Positions 54,361 through 64,000 of a stretch of 64,000 nt of DNA are shown here, in pieces. The translations under genes and the position numbers were made by a program. This DNA comes from Methanobacteriota archaeon. Lineage in GTDB: Archaea > Halobacteriota > Methanosarcinia > Methanosarcinales > Methanosarcinaceae. Every line of letters starts with the position of its first letter. The first letter of the stretch is position 1. The stretch is from contig JAENYU010000010.1 in assembly GCA_016841625.1 (NCBI GenBank), positions 55,048 to 119,047 of the forward strand, given 5' to 3'. The notes beneath the pieces were generated by a model. It ran no database searches. It was not told the origin of the DNA and saw only the letters and a program-made list of their open reading frames with translations.

Positions 54361-56139
54361 TTACCCGTTGTCTTCAAAAGAATTGTCTCTGGTTACAGAG
54401 TTAGTATTATGGGGTATGATAGAGATTCTGTTTCCCCGGAAGGAATTTCCTTCGATTAGATGATTACCCGGATCAAATAATACAACCCCATTGGCACAAC
54501 GCACAAAAGTATTGTTTGCTATAACACTATCGCTATTGGAAAATTCAACACCCTTTCGACAATCGTAAAATTCATTGTCCTTAACTATGAAAACTGCAGC
54601 CGAAGTCGGGTGTGAGTTTACGGCTTCGTCAGCGCAATCTCTGAAAATATTGTTTATCACATCAACATGTCTGGTAAAACCACCTGTTGTAACCCCACCT
54701 TGACCTGCAACAACAGCAATGTAGTGCCTGCCCTTTTCCAGGAAAGAATTGTCTCTTATCACAATATTGTCACAGGCATTTGTTACGGCAATTCCATATC
54801 CGGTCCCGTCTTTAAATACCCTTTTAAAGGTACTGCCTTCTACAATACAGTCCAAACAATCCCAGAAACTAATCGCACGGTTTCCAAAATCCTCAAATCC
54901 ACAATTTGAGATCATGATGTTCGACACACCATAAAAATAGATGGCAGTTGAACTGGTCTCCATGCCGTACCCTACAAAATCAATATTTTCAAATTTGATA
55001 TTTTTAAACATTGAGATTTTTCGGACCTGGGCATTCCTGGCTACAGTATAATCATCATACAATGGGCGATCAACAGTAATCGTTGAACCGGAAATAGAGA
55101 CTATTTCTGCCAGTTCTCCGTTTTTGTAATCAATCCTTTGAAAAGGAACTGAGAAATCATCCGAAATTTTTACATAGTCCCCAACATTTAAGCCAGAGAC
55201 ACTCGACAATTTAATCTGGGTATCCCCGGAGTTTGCATCACTTGACAAGGATATTAGCGAAGAAGAATACCCCCCGGTTCCGGTATTAAATGCTGGTGAG
55301 CTAGTGCAATCAAATACCACGTCATCATTTCCAACGAAGGAGACATCAGATTTTAAACGAATTGTATGGTCTATATCATAATGACCGTTTTCAAAGAGTA
55401 TGGCTCCGCCGTCAATCTCAGCCAGTGCCGCTTCAATTGCGTCCGCATCACAGGAACCGCTATGGATCACAGAACCTTTTTCATTCTCTACTGTAACAAT
55501 TCCATTATCTTTGGAGATTTGAACATGTGCTAAATCGTCTGGCGGATTATAAATTGACGAGATATGTGGAAACAGCATGAATAAAAAACCTACAAATAGC
55601 AGGGGTAGCAGGAGTTTCATGGCTTCCCTGAATGAAGGGTCCTTGAGAGGATGGGGTCCAGAATTAGCATAAGCCACTACTACACCAATGCAGAACACGA
55701 AGAACATGACATGCACAACCAGAAAGGGAAAGATGCCTGTAGATTTATCAAAAAACATCAGATTATAAAATCCATTCGTCATCAATGGAATTAACAGACC
55801 CTTACATGCATCATTGATTGACATGATACCTGCATCTGAATCATCCTCAACTGTGGTACCAGCACCGCTAAGAAAGGTGTAGCCTGTGAGATATCTGGAG
55901 GGGTTCTCAAGGTGCACGCTTTTAAAGTAGAAGTTCTCTGCCTCAAACTTAAGGGCTTTAGCTACCTGAACGTTGTTATCGCTACCACCACTATGAAAGT
56001 CCCCGCTCCCGTCTCCGGGAACGTATACTTGAGACCCCATTGCAGATGACACAGGGAAGGTAATTGTGGCAGATATTGCTATCAAAAAAAATAAAATAAC
56101 AATGCAGCTCTTTCTTTTTGAATCCCCATTAATTCCCAT
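54361..56139 (-). CDS. Membrane-associated right-handed beta-helix protein
   Basis: 592-aa protein sharing its C-terminal about 380 residues with the next two genes: parallel beta-helix repeats (FVGNDDVVFDCTSSPAF, GYGIAVTNACDNIVIRDNSF, FRDCADEAVNSHPTSAAVF). The N-terminal 200 residues are unique: a signal or anchor (about 12-35), a Gly/Ser-rich extracytoplasmic segment and two membrane helices (FPFLVVHVMFFVFCIGVVVA and LLLPLLFVGFLFMLFP). It lacks the disaggregatase-related C-terminal repeats. The ATG at 56139 has GGGGAA upstream; a GTG 15 bp earlier is the alternative. Beta-helix proteins of this type bind or cut polysaccharides. Confidence 0.82.
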   Translation of the reverse strand: MGINGDSKRKSCIVILFFLIAISATITFPVSSAMGSQVYVPGDGSGDFHSGGSDNNVQVAKALKFEAENFYFKSVHLENPSRYLTGYTFLSGAGTTVEDDSDAGIMSINDACKGLLIPLMTNGFYNLMFFDKSTGIFPFLVVHVMFFVFCIGVVVAYANSGPHPLKDPSFREAMKLLLPLLFVGFLFMLFPHISSIYNPPDDLAHVQISKDNGIVTVENEKGSVIHSGSCDADAIEAALAEIDGGAILFENGHYDIDHTIRLKSDVSFVGNDDVVFDCTSSPAFNTGTGGYSSSLISLSSDANSGDTQIKLSSVSGLNVGDYVKISDDFSVPFQRIDYKNGELAEIVSISGSTITVDRPLYDDYTVARNAQVRKISMFKNIKFENIDFVGYGMETSSTAIYFYGVSNIMISNCGFEDFGNRAISFWDCLDCIVEGSTFKRVFKDGTGYGIAVTNACDNIVIRDNSFLEKGRHYIAVVAGQGGVTTGGFTRHVDVINNIFRDCADEAVNSHPTSAAVFIVKDNEFYDCRKGVEFSNSDSVIANNTFVRCANGVVLFDPGNHLIEGNSFRGNRISIIPHNTNSVTRDNSFEDNG

Positions 56140-56624
56140 AAAATTATTCCCCACACTCTTTTCAGGATCTGTTTAAGATCCCAAAAAAGAGCAATAATGA
56201 TATAGTTTTGAACTTAAAAAAGGTTATCTGTCGGGCTGGACACCCTACATTTTTTTAATGAAACAAATTCCCTCTTTACCAAGAAAAGCTTTCGTGGGGG
56301 AGGGCAGAAAAATATGAGCAAATACTAGAATCCTTCCTAAGGACCCGCAGCGAAATAAACTATGCAACTTATCATTCAATTATAACTTCGATTGGTGGTC
56401 TTGATCTTGAAAATCAATATATCCAATCTGAAATATGCATAGGTTATTCTGTGACGAGTCCTAAGCATTTGGTCGAAAAAACATAATACACGAATAGGGA
56501 GGGATCAAAATAATGAAAAATTGAAGGAAATACAACCCTTAAATACAGAAAAGCTCCTGCTCTGACATATTTCTGGCCGGGGACACCCCCGGGTGGTCCA
56601 GTCCTGAAGAATCCAATCAGAAAC
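56140..56624. other. Non-coding spacer in the beta-helix gene cluster, copy 1
   Basis: No gene. Parts of 56460-56620 (words such as ACACGAATAGGGAGGGATC, AATCCAATCAGAAACAGTTAA) match 59870-60080 and the 63870-63940 region, so this spacer belongs to a segment repeated with the genes. Confidence 0.5.
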
Positions 56625-56673
56625 AGTTAAAATCAAAAAAAATCCAGCGCAGAAAGGATTCTTCTTTCTGCGC
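56625..56673 (-). terminator. Hairpin terminator of the 56.7-kb beta-helix gene
   Basis: Minus-strand stem GCGCAGAAAG (56647-56656) with CTTTCTGCGC (56664-56673), 10 bp perfect, 7-nt loop, then TTTTTTTT (complement of 56633-56642 region). Nearly the same element follows the next paralogue. Confidence 0.75.
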
Positions 56674-56715
56674 AGGTGTTTTCAGTTTTTTTACGAACCT
56701 GATACTGAGTAAAGC

Positions 56716-59046
56716 TTACGCTTTTTCCGAGATGGTCAGCACAGGCCTCTGGTTCCCGTTTTCATTGTCACTGCTGCAAAAAGCGATGTAGTTTCCGCTT
56801 TCAGTGCGAGCTTTGATCAGGAATCCTGTGTTTTCGTACTTGCCGCTGACGTACTCTTTTACGATGCCGGTTATGTCAAGTTCGTGGTAGCTGTTGTCAG
56901 GGGCATCGCTTCCATTGAGCGTTATCGTTGCGTAGGGGGTGCTTCCCTGGGAGACATTATTCAGGTCGTACCAGTCGCCTCCGGCATGGACCCACGGAGT
57001 GTTAAGGTCCCTGCTGTTCCAGGTAACGTACTCGGGGTTCCAGGCTTCAGGCCGGTAGATTTCGACAACTGTGTCCGCAGGCCTTTCCATTCCTTCAGGG
57101 TAGTACCAGAAGAGGGAAAGGGTAGCATTCTCGATCATTTCCGAATCGCTGTATTCGCTCAAATCGAACATGACCAGGTCCCTGTAACCTCCCGCTTCAT
57201 CTCTACCTCCAAGGTCGATATAGGGCTCGTCCTTGAAGACGGTGTCAGGAGAACCTTCACGGAGACGGGAATCTTCCACTACCCTGAGGGTGCCCGGAAT
57301 CCCTTCCTCATCCATGATGACGTTCGAATAATCATCATTAGAGATTGCTGCAGGGGCATCAATGACATTGCGTTCAATGACTATTTCGTCACTAATTGGG
57401 GTAGTCCTTGTATTTTCAAGGGAAATTCCTACACTGCCTGCCTTAATTTCATTAACGCTTATAGCATGCGGGCCCATTGCATCCACGACCCGAACCCCTG
57501 AAGAAGCAGGAGAATTTATCCTGTTGCCGTCGAGTTTTACATCATCGCATCCGCTAAATTCGAGATATCCATTCAGGTTATTGTTATTCAAGTTAACATT
57601 CCTGACGTACCCGAATTCCATTGCCATTGTTAGCGGGTCTTCGCAGGTATTGTTGGAAATTTCAATGTTTTCCATGTAGGAACTGCTTGAGCCGACTGAG
57701 GATATGATATAGTCGGTGTAGTTTTCGAAAGTATTATTTTCAATTACGGCATTGAGTTCAGGTAAGATGTAACCACCGTTGTCAAACACGTTGTTCCTGA
57801 TTATATTGCTTGTAGCGTGAGGAATAATGGAGATTCTATTCCCGTTGAAGTAATTGTCCTCAATCACATGGTTGCCGGTGGATAAGGTAACTAAGGCATT
57901 ACCGCAGCGGTAAAACTTATTGTCTTTTACGATGCTGTCAGATCTGGCTAATTCTACACCCTTTCTGGAATCGTAAATTTCATTGCCGATAACTCTGAAA
58001 ATCGGAGATGAAGTCGGGTGTGAGTTTACAGCTTCGTCAGCGCAATCTCTGAAAATATTATCCAGAACATCTACATGCCTGGTAAAGCCGTCAGTAGTGA
58101 CTCCTCCTCTACTGGAAACAACGGCAATGTAGTGCCTGCCCTTTTCCAGAAAAGAGTTGTTTTTTATTACAATATTGTCACAGGCATTTGTGATGGCAAT
58201 TCCATACCCGGTACCGTCTTTGAACACCCTTTTAAAGGTACTGTTTTCTATAGTACAGTCTAAACAATCAAATAAAAGGATAGCACGAGTCCCAAAATCT
58301 TCAATTGTACAATTTGAGAACGTAACGTTCTTCACGCCATATAAATAGACGGCAGTTGAACTGGTATCCATTCCGAACCCTACAAAGCCAACGTTTTCAA
58401 AGGAGATGTTCTGGAACATTGAGATTTCTCTGACCATGGCATTCCTTGATACGGTATAGCTATCGTACAGCGGGCTGGAAACTGTGATTGTTGTATCGTT
58501 AATGGCAACTATCTCTACCAGTTCTCCGTTTTTGTAATCTTTCCCTTCATAGGGAACTGTGAAATCGTCCGAGATTTTTACATAGTCTCCAACATTCAAG
58601 CCAGAAACATCGGACAAACTAATCTGTGTAGTCCCTGAGTTGGCATCACTTGCCACAGATATTGTAGAAGACGAATAGCCACCGGTACCGGTAGTAAATC
58701 CGGGGGAGCTAATGCAATCAAATACAACTCCTTCATTTCCAACAAAGGAGATGTTGGATTTTAAGCTAATTGTACGGTCTATGGAATACGTACCGCTCTG
58801 GAAGAGTATAACGCCACTATCGATCTCATTGAGAGCAGCTTCAATCGCAGTCACATCATCGGCACCTTCGTAAATAACAGTGCCAACTTCATTAGTTACC
58901 GTAGCAATTCCATTCTCTTTAGAGATTTGAACATTTGCTAAATCGCCTGGTGCAGCTACCGCTGCTGGGCTGGTGGCAATCAGCATGAGAGAGCAAATTA
59001 TCGAATAGGAAATCAACTTTCGGGTTCCTAGAATCCTTTTTAACAT
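56716..59046 (-). CDS. Secreted beta-helix protein with one disaggregatase-related repeat
   Basis: 776-aa exported protein: signal peptide about 1-32, a right-handed parallel beta-helix (about 35-570) and one C-terminal DNRLRE/disaggregatase-related domain (about 590-776) with LREGSPDTVFKDEPYIDLGG, VMFDLSEY, NATLSLFWYYPEG, EIYRPEAWNPEYVTWNSRD and GFLIKARTESGNYIAFCSS. In Methanosarcina mazei, disaggregatase-type proteins help dissolve the methanochondroitin-like matrix that holds cell packets together; a polysaccharide role is inferred. The frame opens at 59070, but the MLKR start at 59046 aligns with the next paralogue and has GGTGAT upstream. Confidence 0.87.
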   Translation of the reverse strand: MLKRILGTRKLISYSIICSLMLIATSPAAVAAPGDLANVQISKENGIATVTNEVGTVIYEGADDVTAIEAALNEIDSGVILFQSGTYSIDRTISLKSNISFVGNEGVVFDCISSPGFTTGTGGYSSSTISVASDANSGTTQISLSDVSGLNVGDYVKISDDFTVPYEGKDYKNGELVEIVAINDTTITVSSPLYDSYTVSRNAMVREISMFQNISFENVGFVGFGMDTSSTAVYLYGVKNVTFSNCTIEDFGTRAILLFDCLDCTIENSTFKRVFKDGTGYGIAITNACDNIVIKNNSFLEKGRHYIAVVSSRGGVTTDGFTRHVDVLDNIFRDCADEAVNSHPTSSPIFRVIGNEIYDSRKGVELARSDSIVKDNKFYRCGNALVTLSTGNHVIEDNYFNGNRISIIPHATSNIIRNNVFDNGGYILPELNAVIENNTFENYTDYIISSVGSSSSYMENIEISNNTCEDPLTMAMEFGYVRNVNLNNNNLNGYLEFSGCDDVKLDGNRINSPASSGVRVVDAMGPHAISVNEIKAGSVGISLENTRTTPISDEIVIERNVIDAPAAISNDDYSNVIMDEEGIPGTLRVVEDSRLREGSPDTVFKDEPYIDLGGRDEAGGYRDLVMFDLSEYSDSEMIENATLSLFWYYPEGMERPADTVVEIYRPEAWNPEYVTWNSRDLNTPWVHAGGDWYDLNNVSQGSTPYATITLNGSDAPDNSYHELDITGIVKEYVSGKYENTGFLIKARTESGNYIAFCSSDNENGNQRPVLTISEKA

Positions 59047-59500
59047 TGTATCACCTTTGGGGTTGGACAATCTAGGGAATTTTGGGTATAAGGTAGATTG
59101 AATTTAGGGGGGTTATTTTTGTTAAGTTTACATAAATTTTAAAAATTTAATATAAACTTTGTTTAATACTTTTTCCGACCTTCTCTGCTTTTTTTTGCTG
59201 GGAATAGCATTTACAGAGAGCTTCCGCTCTAAATATTTTCAGTCCTGGAAAATATTAGTCGTGCGGAAAGGGTGGGAACGAAGCCGATGCTTCTGATTTA
59301 TTGTAATGAAAATTTGTTATAAATTATAAAACATTCATTGTTTCCTTTTTAGTTCAATGCCTCCTGTTCGAATGAGTATAGGCATTTAGCCTGAGCAACT
59401 CGCCAAACAAGATTCAATTGATTTTTTAGTTAAATTTCCTGAGTGAACTTTGGGCATTTATGTTACCCTATTATAAAATATTTTTGGTATTATGTTAATT
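59047..59500 (-). promoter_or_regulatory. Long conserved leader of the 56.7-kb beta-helix gene
   Basis: About 450 bp matching the region before the next paralogue. Strongest blocks: TTATAAAATATTTTTGGTAT with TATGTTAA at 59470-59497; TTTTTTAGTTAAATTTCCTG near 59423-59442; and a small hairpin AGAGC-TTCC-GCTCT at 59217-59230. The far AT-rich block reads as a minus-strand TATA region, so the mRNA would have a leader of about 400 nt. Confidence 0.5.
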
Positions 59501-60074
59501 TTTTTTATAGTTATCAAATATATTCCAAAGAGATGCCCTTCTGATATCTGGTAAATAAAGAAGATGATGAATGAAATCCTAATGGCAGTAGACATAAAGA
59601 ACCATAAAAATAGAGTAGAGTAAGCTCGATAAATGTAGATCCGGATGAACATAATAAGAAAGGCATCCAGAGGTTTTTTCGCTGAATAAGGTCCTGTTGA
59701 GGATTATTTCCTGGATCTTAATTCAAAGAAATATCAGGTCGCAAAATCCGGATTATGGCCTAAATGAAGGAGAGATATTGAATTGCTATTACAGCCCCGA
59801 TACTTACATTGAATCAAGTTTTGGAATGGGCTCGAAGGAATCCCTTCCATAGAATTGGGCTCGTAAAAACACGAAACATGAATAGTTAGAGATCAAAACC
59901 ATGAAAAAAGGTACCTGAAATTCATTGAATAGCAGGCTCAAATAAATGAAAGTACACAGTAATTTCAGCTAAATAAAGGAATTACAAACATCAAATGCAG
60001 AACAGGTCCTTTTGGGTGTATCTCAGTCCGGGTGTCCGGGAAAATGGTCCTGTCCTGATAAATCCGGTCAGAAA
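59501..60074. other. Non-coding spacer in the beta-helix gene cluster, copy 2
   Basis: No gene supported; a 64-codon frame at 59458-59652 has no coding character. Several words recur in the other two spacers (CACGAAACATGAATAG, GGTCAGAAACAATTAAAATC), showing that non-coding DNA was duplicated together with the genes. Confidence 0.5.
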
Positions 60075-60127
60075 CAATTAAAATCAAAAAATTTCCTGCG
60101 CAGAAAGGATTTTTCCTTCTGCGCGGG
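60075..60127 (-). terminator. Hairpin terminator of the 60.2-kb beta-helix gene
   Basis: Stem GCGCAGAA (60098-60105) with TTCTGCGC (60117-60124), extended by GG/CC inside past a one-base bulge and by CCT/GGG outside, loop ATTTTTT-like. On the minus strand it is followed by AAATTTTTTGATTTT. Homologous to the terminator at 56625-56673. Confidence 0.72.
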
Positions 60128-60167
60128 TATTTTCAGCTTTTTTTATGGAATCGATACTGAGGAATAC

Positions 60168-63086
60168 TTATGCTTTTTCCGATACAGTTAGCACAGGCCT
60201 CTGATTCCCGTTTTCATTGTCGCTACTGCAGAAAGCGATGTAGTTTCCGCTTTCTGCGCGGGCTTTGACCAGGAATCCGGTGTTCTCGTACTCACCGCTT
60301 ACATACGCTTTCACAAGGCCGGTTACGTCAAGTTCATGATAGCTGTTGTCAGGGACATCGCTACCCTTGATAGTTATTGTTGCGTACGGGGTGCTGCCCT
60401 GGGAGACATCATTCAGATCAAACCAGTCTCCACCGGAATTAACCCACGGGGTGTTAAGGCCCCTGCTGTCCCAGGTGACGTAGTTCGGGTTCCAGGCTTC
60501 AGGTCGGTAGATTTCGACAATTGTGTCCTCGGGCCTTTCCGTTACTTCAGGGTAGTACCAGAAAAAGGAAAGGGCCGCACTTTCGATCCTTTCAGCATCT
60601 TCCAATTCACTTAAGTCGAACAGGAGCATGCCCCGGTACCCACCAAATCCGTCCCTGCCTCCAAGGTCGAGGTAACGGACGTCATTGAAGACCGTGTTAG
60701 GAGATCCCTCACGGAGACGGCTGTCCTGAAGGTTGCTCAGGACATGAACTTCAGGCATGGGTTTCAGTGCTAAATCAAGTTTAGGGACACATTCACCGAT
60801 TCCGCAGTCACTGCTGTAGAAGGCCATGTAGTTCCCGCTTTCCGTGCGGGCTTTAATCAGGAATCCCGTATTATCGTACTCCCCACTTACGTACTCTTTT
60901 ACAAGTTCGGTTACGTCAAGTTCATGATAACTGTTGTCAGGAACATCACTGCCCTTGATGGTAATCGTTGCATAGGGAGTGCTGCCCTGGGCAACATTAT
61001 TCAGGTCATACCAGTCTCCACCGGCATGCACCCAGGGAGTGTTAAGGTCCCTGCTATTCCAGGTAACGTAGTCGGGGTTCCAGGTTTCAGGCCTGTAGAT
61101 TTCTACAACTGTGTCCTCGAGCCTTTCTATTCCATCCGGGTAGTACCAGAAGAGGGAGAGGGTCGCATTTTCAATCAATTCAGCATCCTCGTAGTTGCTT
61201 AAGTCAAACATGACCAGGCTTCTGTACCCACCGACTCCGTCTCGGCCTCCAAGGTCGAGGTAGCGAACATCATTGAAGACCGTATCAGGAGATCCTTCGC
61301 GGAGGCGGGAATCCTGCACTCCCAAAAACGGGATATCAGGAGTTCCTTCTTCTACGATGACATTTGAATAGTCGTCATTGGAGATTGCCCGGGGGGCAGT
61401 AATGGAATTGCGTGCGATGATAATTTCGTTTTTGATTAGAGATGTTCCACTATTTTCAAGGGAAATTCCTACACTACCGGCTTTGATCTCATTATCGGTT
61501 ATGGTGTGTGCCCCTCTTGCGTTAATAACTCTAACTCCCGAAGAGGCGGAGGAACTTATCCTGTTGCCATCGATTTCTACATCATTGCACGTGCTAAATT
61601 CAAGGTATCCATTCAGGTTATTGTTATTCAATTTAACATTTTTGGCATATCCTAATTTCATTGCCATTTTCAGCGGGTCTTCACACACGTTATTGGAGAT
61701 TTCAATGTTTTGCAGGTAGGAACTGCTTGAGCCGGATGCGTATATGATGTATCCGGAATAATTCTTGAAAGTATTACTCTCAATAACAGCATTAAGTTCC
61801 GGCATGATATACCCGCCGTTGTCAAACACATTGTTCCTTATTATGTTGCTTGTAGCGTGAGGAATAATGGAGATTCTATTCCCATTGAAGTAATTGTCTT
61901 CAATCACGTGGTTGCCGGTGCTTAATGTAACCAGGGCATTCCCACATCGATAAAATTTATTGTCTTTTATGATGCTGTCAGTTCTGGCGAGTTCTACACC
62001 CTTTCTGGAATCGTAGAATTCATTGCCAATAACTTTGAAAATAGGAGATGAAGTCGGGTGTGAATTAACAGCTTCGTCAGCGCAATCTCTGAAAATATTG
62101 TCCAGAACATCTACGTGCCTGGTAAAGCCGTCAGTCGTGACTCCTCCCCTGCTGGAAACAACAGCAATGTAGTGCCTGCCTTTTTCAAGGAAAGAGTTGT
62201 TTTTTATTACGATATTGTCACAGGCATTTGTGATGGCAATTCCATACCCTGTCCCGTCTTTGAATACCCTTTTAAAGGTGCTATCTTCTATAGTACAGTC
62301 TAAACAATCAAATAAACTGATCGCCCGGGTGCCAAAATCTTCAATTCCACAATTTGAGAACGTAACGTTCTTCGTGGCATAGAAATAGACCGCAGTAGAA
62401 CTGGTGTCCATTCCGTTCCCTACAAAATCAATGTTTTCAAACCTGATGTTTTCAAGCATTGAGATTTCTCGGACCCTGGCATTCCTCGATACGGTATAGC
62501 TATCGTACAGCGGGCTTTCAATTGTGACCGTTGAACCGTCTATAGCAACTATCTTTGCCAGCTCGCCGTTTTTATAAGATCTCCCTTCATAGGAAACTGT
62601 GAAATCGTCTGAAATTTTTATGTAGTTTCCAACATTCAAGCCAGAAACACTGGACAACCTGATCTGTGTAGTCCCTGAGTTGGCATCACTTGCCACTGGG
62701 ATCGTTGAAGATGAATAACCACCTGTACCGGTAGTAAATGCCGGAGAGCTAATGCAATCAAATACTACTCCTTCATTTCCAATGAAGGATATGTCGGATT
62801 TTAAACGAAGTGTACGGTCGATATTATACTCACCTTTTTGGAAGAGGATAACACCGCTATCGATCGCATTCAAAGCCGCTTCAATAGCGTCCGCATCGTC
62901 TGAGCCTTTATAGACTACAGTATCATATTCGTTTGTTACCGTAACAGTTCCACTCACTTTTGAAACTTGAACATTTGCTAAATCACCTGATGCTGCTACT
63001 GCTGCTGAGCTAGTAGCAACCAGCATTAGAAAGCAAATTATTGAAATAGAAATAAGCTTTCGGGTTCCTAGTTTCAGTTTTAGCAT
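60168..63086 (-). CDS. Secreted beta-helix protein with two disaggregatase-related repeats
   Basis: 972-aa paralogue of the preceding protein: signal peptide about 1-32, beta-helix about 35-575, then two tandem DNRLRE/disaggregatase-related domains (about 590-770 and 780-972), each starting with QDSRLREGSP and containing YLDLGGRDG, EIYRPE.WNP.YVTW and GFL.KAR.ESGNY. The N-terminal beta-helix is closely similar to the other two copies. Probably binds or processes the cell-surface matrix polysaccharide. The start at 63086 has GGTGATA just upstream. Confidence 0.88.
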   Translation of the reverse strand: MLKLKLGTRKLISISIICFLMLVATSSAAVAASGDLANVQVSKVSGTVTVTNEYDTVVYKGSDDADAIEAALNAIDSGVILFQKGEYNIDRTLRLKSDISFIGNEGVVFDCISSPAFTTGTGGYSSSTIPVASDANSGTTQIRLSSVSGLNVGNYIKISDDFTVSYEGRSYKNGELAKIVAIDGSTVTIESPLYDSYTVSRNARVREISMLENIRFENIDFVGNGMDTSSTAVYFYATKNVTFSNCGIEDFGTRAISLFDCLDCTIEDSTFKRVFKDGTGYGIAITNACDNIVIKNNSFLEKGRHYIAVVSSRGGVTTDGFTRHVDVLDNIFRDCADEAVNSHPTSSPIFKVIGNEFYDSRKGVELARTDSIIKDNKFYRCGNALVTLSTGNHVIEDNYFNGNRISIIPHATSNIIRNNVFDNGGYIMPELNAVIESNTFKNYSGYIIYASGSSSSYLQNIEISNNVCEDPLKMAMKLGYAKNVKLNNNNLNGYLEFSTCNDVEIDGNRISSSASSGVRVINARGAHTITDNEIKAGSVGISLENSGTSLIKNEIIIARNSITAPRAISNDDYSNVIVEEGTPDIPFLGVQDSRLREGSPDTVFNDVRYLDLGGRDGVGGYRSLVMFDLSNYEDAELIENATLSLFWYYPDGIERLEDTVVEIYRPETWNPDYVTWNSRDLNTPWVHAGGDWYDLNNVAQGSTPYATITIKGSDVPDNSYHELDVTELVKEYVSGEYDNTGFLIKARTESGNYMAFYSSDCGIGECVPKLDLALKPMPEVHVLSNLQDSRLREGSPNTVFNDVRYLDLGGRDGFGGYRGMLLFDLSELEDAERIESAALSFFWYYPEVTERPEDTIVEIYRPEAWNPNYVTWDSRGLNTPWVNSGGDWFDLNDVSQGSTPYATITIKGSDVPDNSYHELDVTGLVKAYVSGEYENTGFLVKARAESGNYIAFCSSDNENGNQRPVLTVSEKA

Positions 63087-63535
63087 ATTATCACCTTGGG
63101 TTGGACTATCTAGGGATTTTTGGATCTAAAGTAGACTGATTCTTAGAGGGTAATTTTCACAATTTCATGTGAGATTGGAAAACTTCCTGTGGATTGATTG
63201 TAATATTTTTCCGACTCTTTCTCTGCCCTCTTTTAGGCGGGGAACAGCACATTCAGAGAGCGTTCGCTCCTGGCACATTTATTCTTCAAAAATGCGAATC
63301 ACGCCGAAAGTTCGGAAATGAATCTGAGACTTCTGTTTTTTTGCAATTATAATGTGTTATGAATTACAGGACAATTATATTCCCTTTTAGTTCAATACCT
63401 CCTTTCTGATGAATCCAGGCCTTCAGCCATCTCAACTCATCGAATAAGTTTACATTAATTTTTTAGTTAAATATCCTGAGTTGACTTTGAACATTTACAC
63501 AACTTTATTATAAAATATTTTTGGTATTATGTTAA
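63087..63535 (-). promoter_or_regulatory. Long conserved leader of the 60.2-kb beta-helix gene
   Basis: Counterpart of 59047-59500: TTATAAAATATTTTTGGTAT plus TATGTTAA at 63507-63534, TTTTTTAGTTAAATATCCTG near 63459-63478, and a hairpin GAGC-GTTC-GCTC near 63257-63268 whose sequence differs from its counterpart while keeping the stem. Confidence 0.5.
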
Positions 63536-64000
63536 AAATTTTTATAGTTACCAAACATATTTTAGAAAGTGGTAAATTTTTATCCGGATAAACAGAGAAA
63601 GATGAATAAAATAAAGCATATCAGTAGATATAAGGAAATATGAACAAAAAAGGAAAGAAGTTTGATGAAAAGTAGACCATGAAGAATATAAAAAAGAAAT
63701 TCAGCAGGGATCCTTTGGCTGGAAAAAACTGTAGAAAAAAACCCCATGAATACGAAATAAAAGAGATTTAAGACCTTTGAATTGGAATTATGGCTCTATA
63801 TTTACATTAAATTGAGTTTGGAATGATTTGGAGATAATTTTAGAGAAATCCGTCTTAGAATGGGGGTCAGAAAAACATGAAACATGAACACAAAGGAATA
63901 AAATCGTGAAAAATAAAGGGAATTGAAAATTCTAAATGCCTAAAACCGACTTTCCGCACATCTCGGATTATTATTCAGATATTTTTATTGGAAAACTGTA
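63536..64000. other. Non-coding spacer at the right end
   Basis: No gene to the window end. Words near 63880-63920 (AACATGAAACATGAACAC, AAAATCGTGAAAAATAAAGG) match the other spacers, so a further related gene may lie beyond 64000. Confidence 0.4.

Noticed and set aside
1..64000. tRNA or rRNA genes
   Set aside because: No cloverleaf with a T-arm (GTTCRANNC) core or rRNA-like segment was recognised by eye; a tRNAscan or Rfam run would be decisive.

Overview
The window is a stretch of a methanogenic archaeal chromosome that reads as Methanosarcina or a very close relative. The evidence is a nickel CO dehydrogenase, the archaeal GatD amidotransferase subunit, an archaeal ATP-dependent DNA ligase, PGF-type surface-protein anchors, disaggregatase-related beta-helix proteins, multi-PAS HisKA_2-type kinases, archaeal TATA-box promoters and long AT-rich intergenic regions around ordinary mid-GC genes. 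No rRNA, tRNA or CRISPR array was found. The species cannot be named from the sequence alone.

Layout. 0.2-10.8 kb: CooS and a cupin (-), two tandem LarA-type nickel racemase paralogues (+) that look leaderless, a sodium:solute symporter with a 54-aa accessory peptide (-), a TnpB-only IS200/IS605-type element (-), and gatD (-). 11-15.4 kb: argH (-), a class I methyltransferase and an ABC1/UbiB-family protein (+). 15.5-19.6 kb: a copper cluster (+) with three free-standing HMA chaperone-like proteins, two of which seem to start at AUU and AUC, and a CopA ATPase with three more HMA domains. 19.8-25.6 kb: a locally duplicated module of a phasin-like coiled-coil protein, a small lipoprotein and a secreted coiled-coil protein. 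The second phasin-like gene has decayed to a pseudogene, and a membrane-anchored winged-helix protein lies divergently at the edge. 25.9-34.5 kb: ACT protein and homoserine dehydrogenase, DNA ligase, EngB, a DHH phosphoesterase, a surface protein, and Nif3. 34.5-47.2 kb: two copies of a small membrane protein, an HD hydrolase, two giant secreted TPR proteins in tandem, and ThiI. 47.3-54.2 kb: a two-component pair, a secreted beta-propeller protein, and an NSS-family sodium symporter with its 34-aa subunit. 54.3-64 kb: three paralogous secreted or membrane beta-helix proteins, two carrying disaggregatase-related C-terminal repeats. They are separated by long duplicated non-coding regions that contain conserved ~400-nt leaders and matching hairpin terminators.

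The most unusual sequence patterns are: (1) tandem repeats that begin inside the last codons of a gene, include the stop codon and run on downstream (larA1, argH, engB and the winged-helix gene); (2) AUU/AUC starts for HMA genes next to an array of five 20-bp TATA-containing repeats; (3) the duplicated coiled-coil/lipoprotein/phasin-like module; (4) the conserved leaders and terminators of the disaggregatase-like genes. Local gene and segment duplication is the main theme: larA, HMA genes, the coiled-coil module, TPR genes, the small membrane protein and the beta-helix genes all occur in multiple copies.
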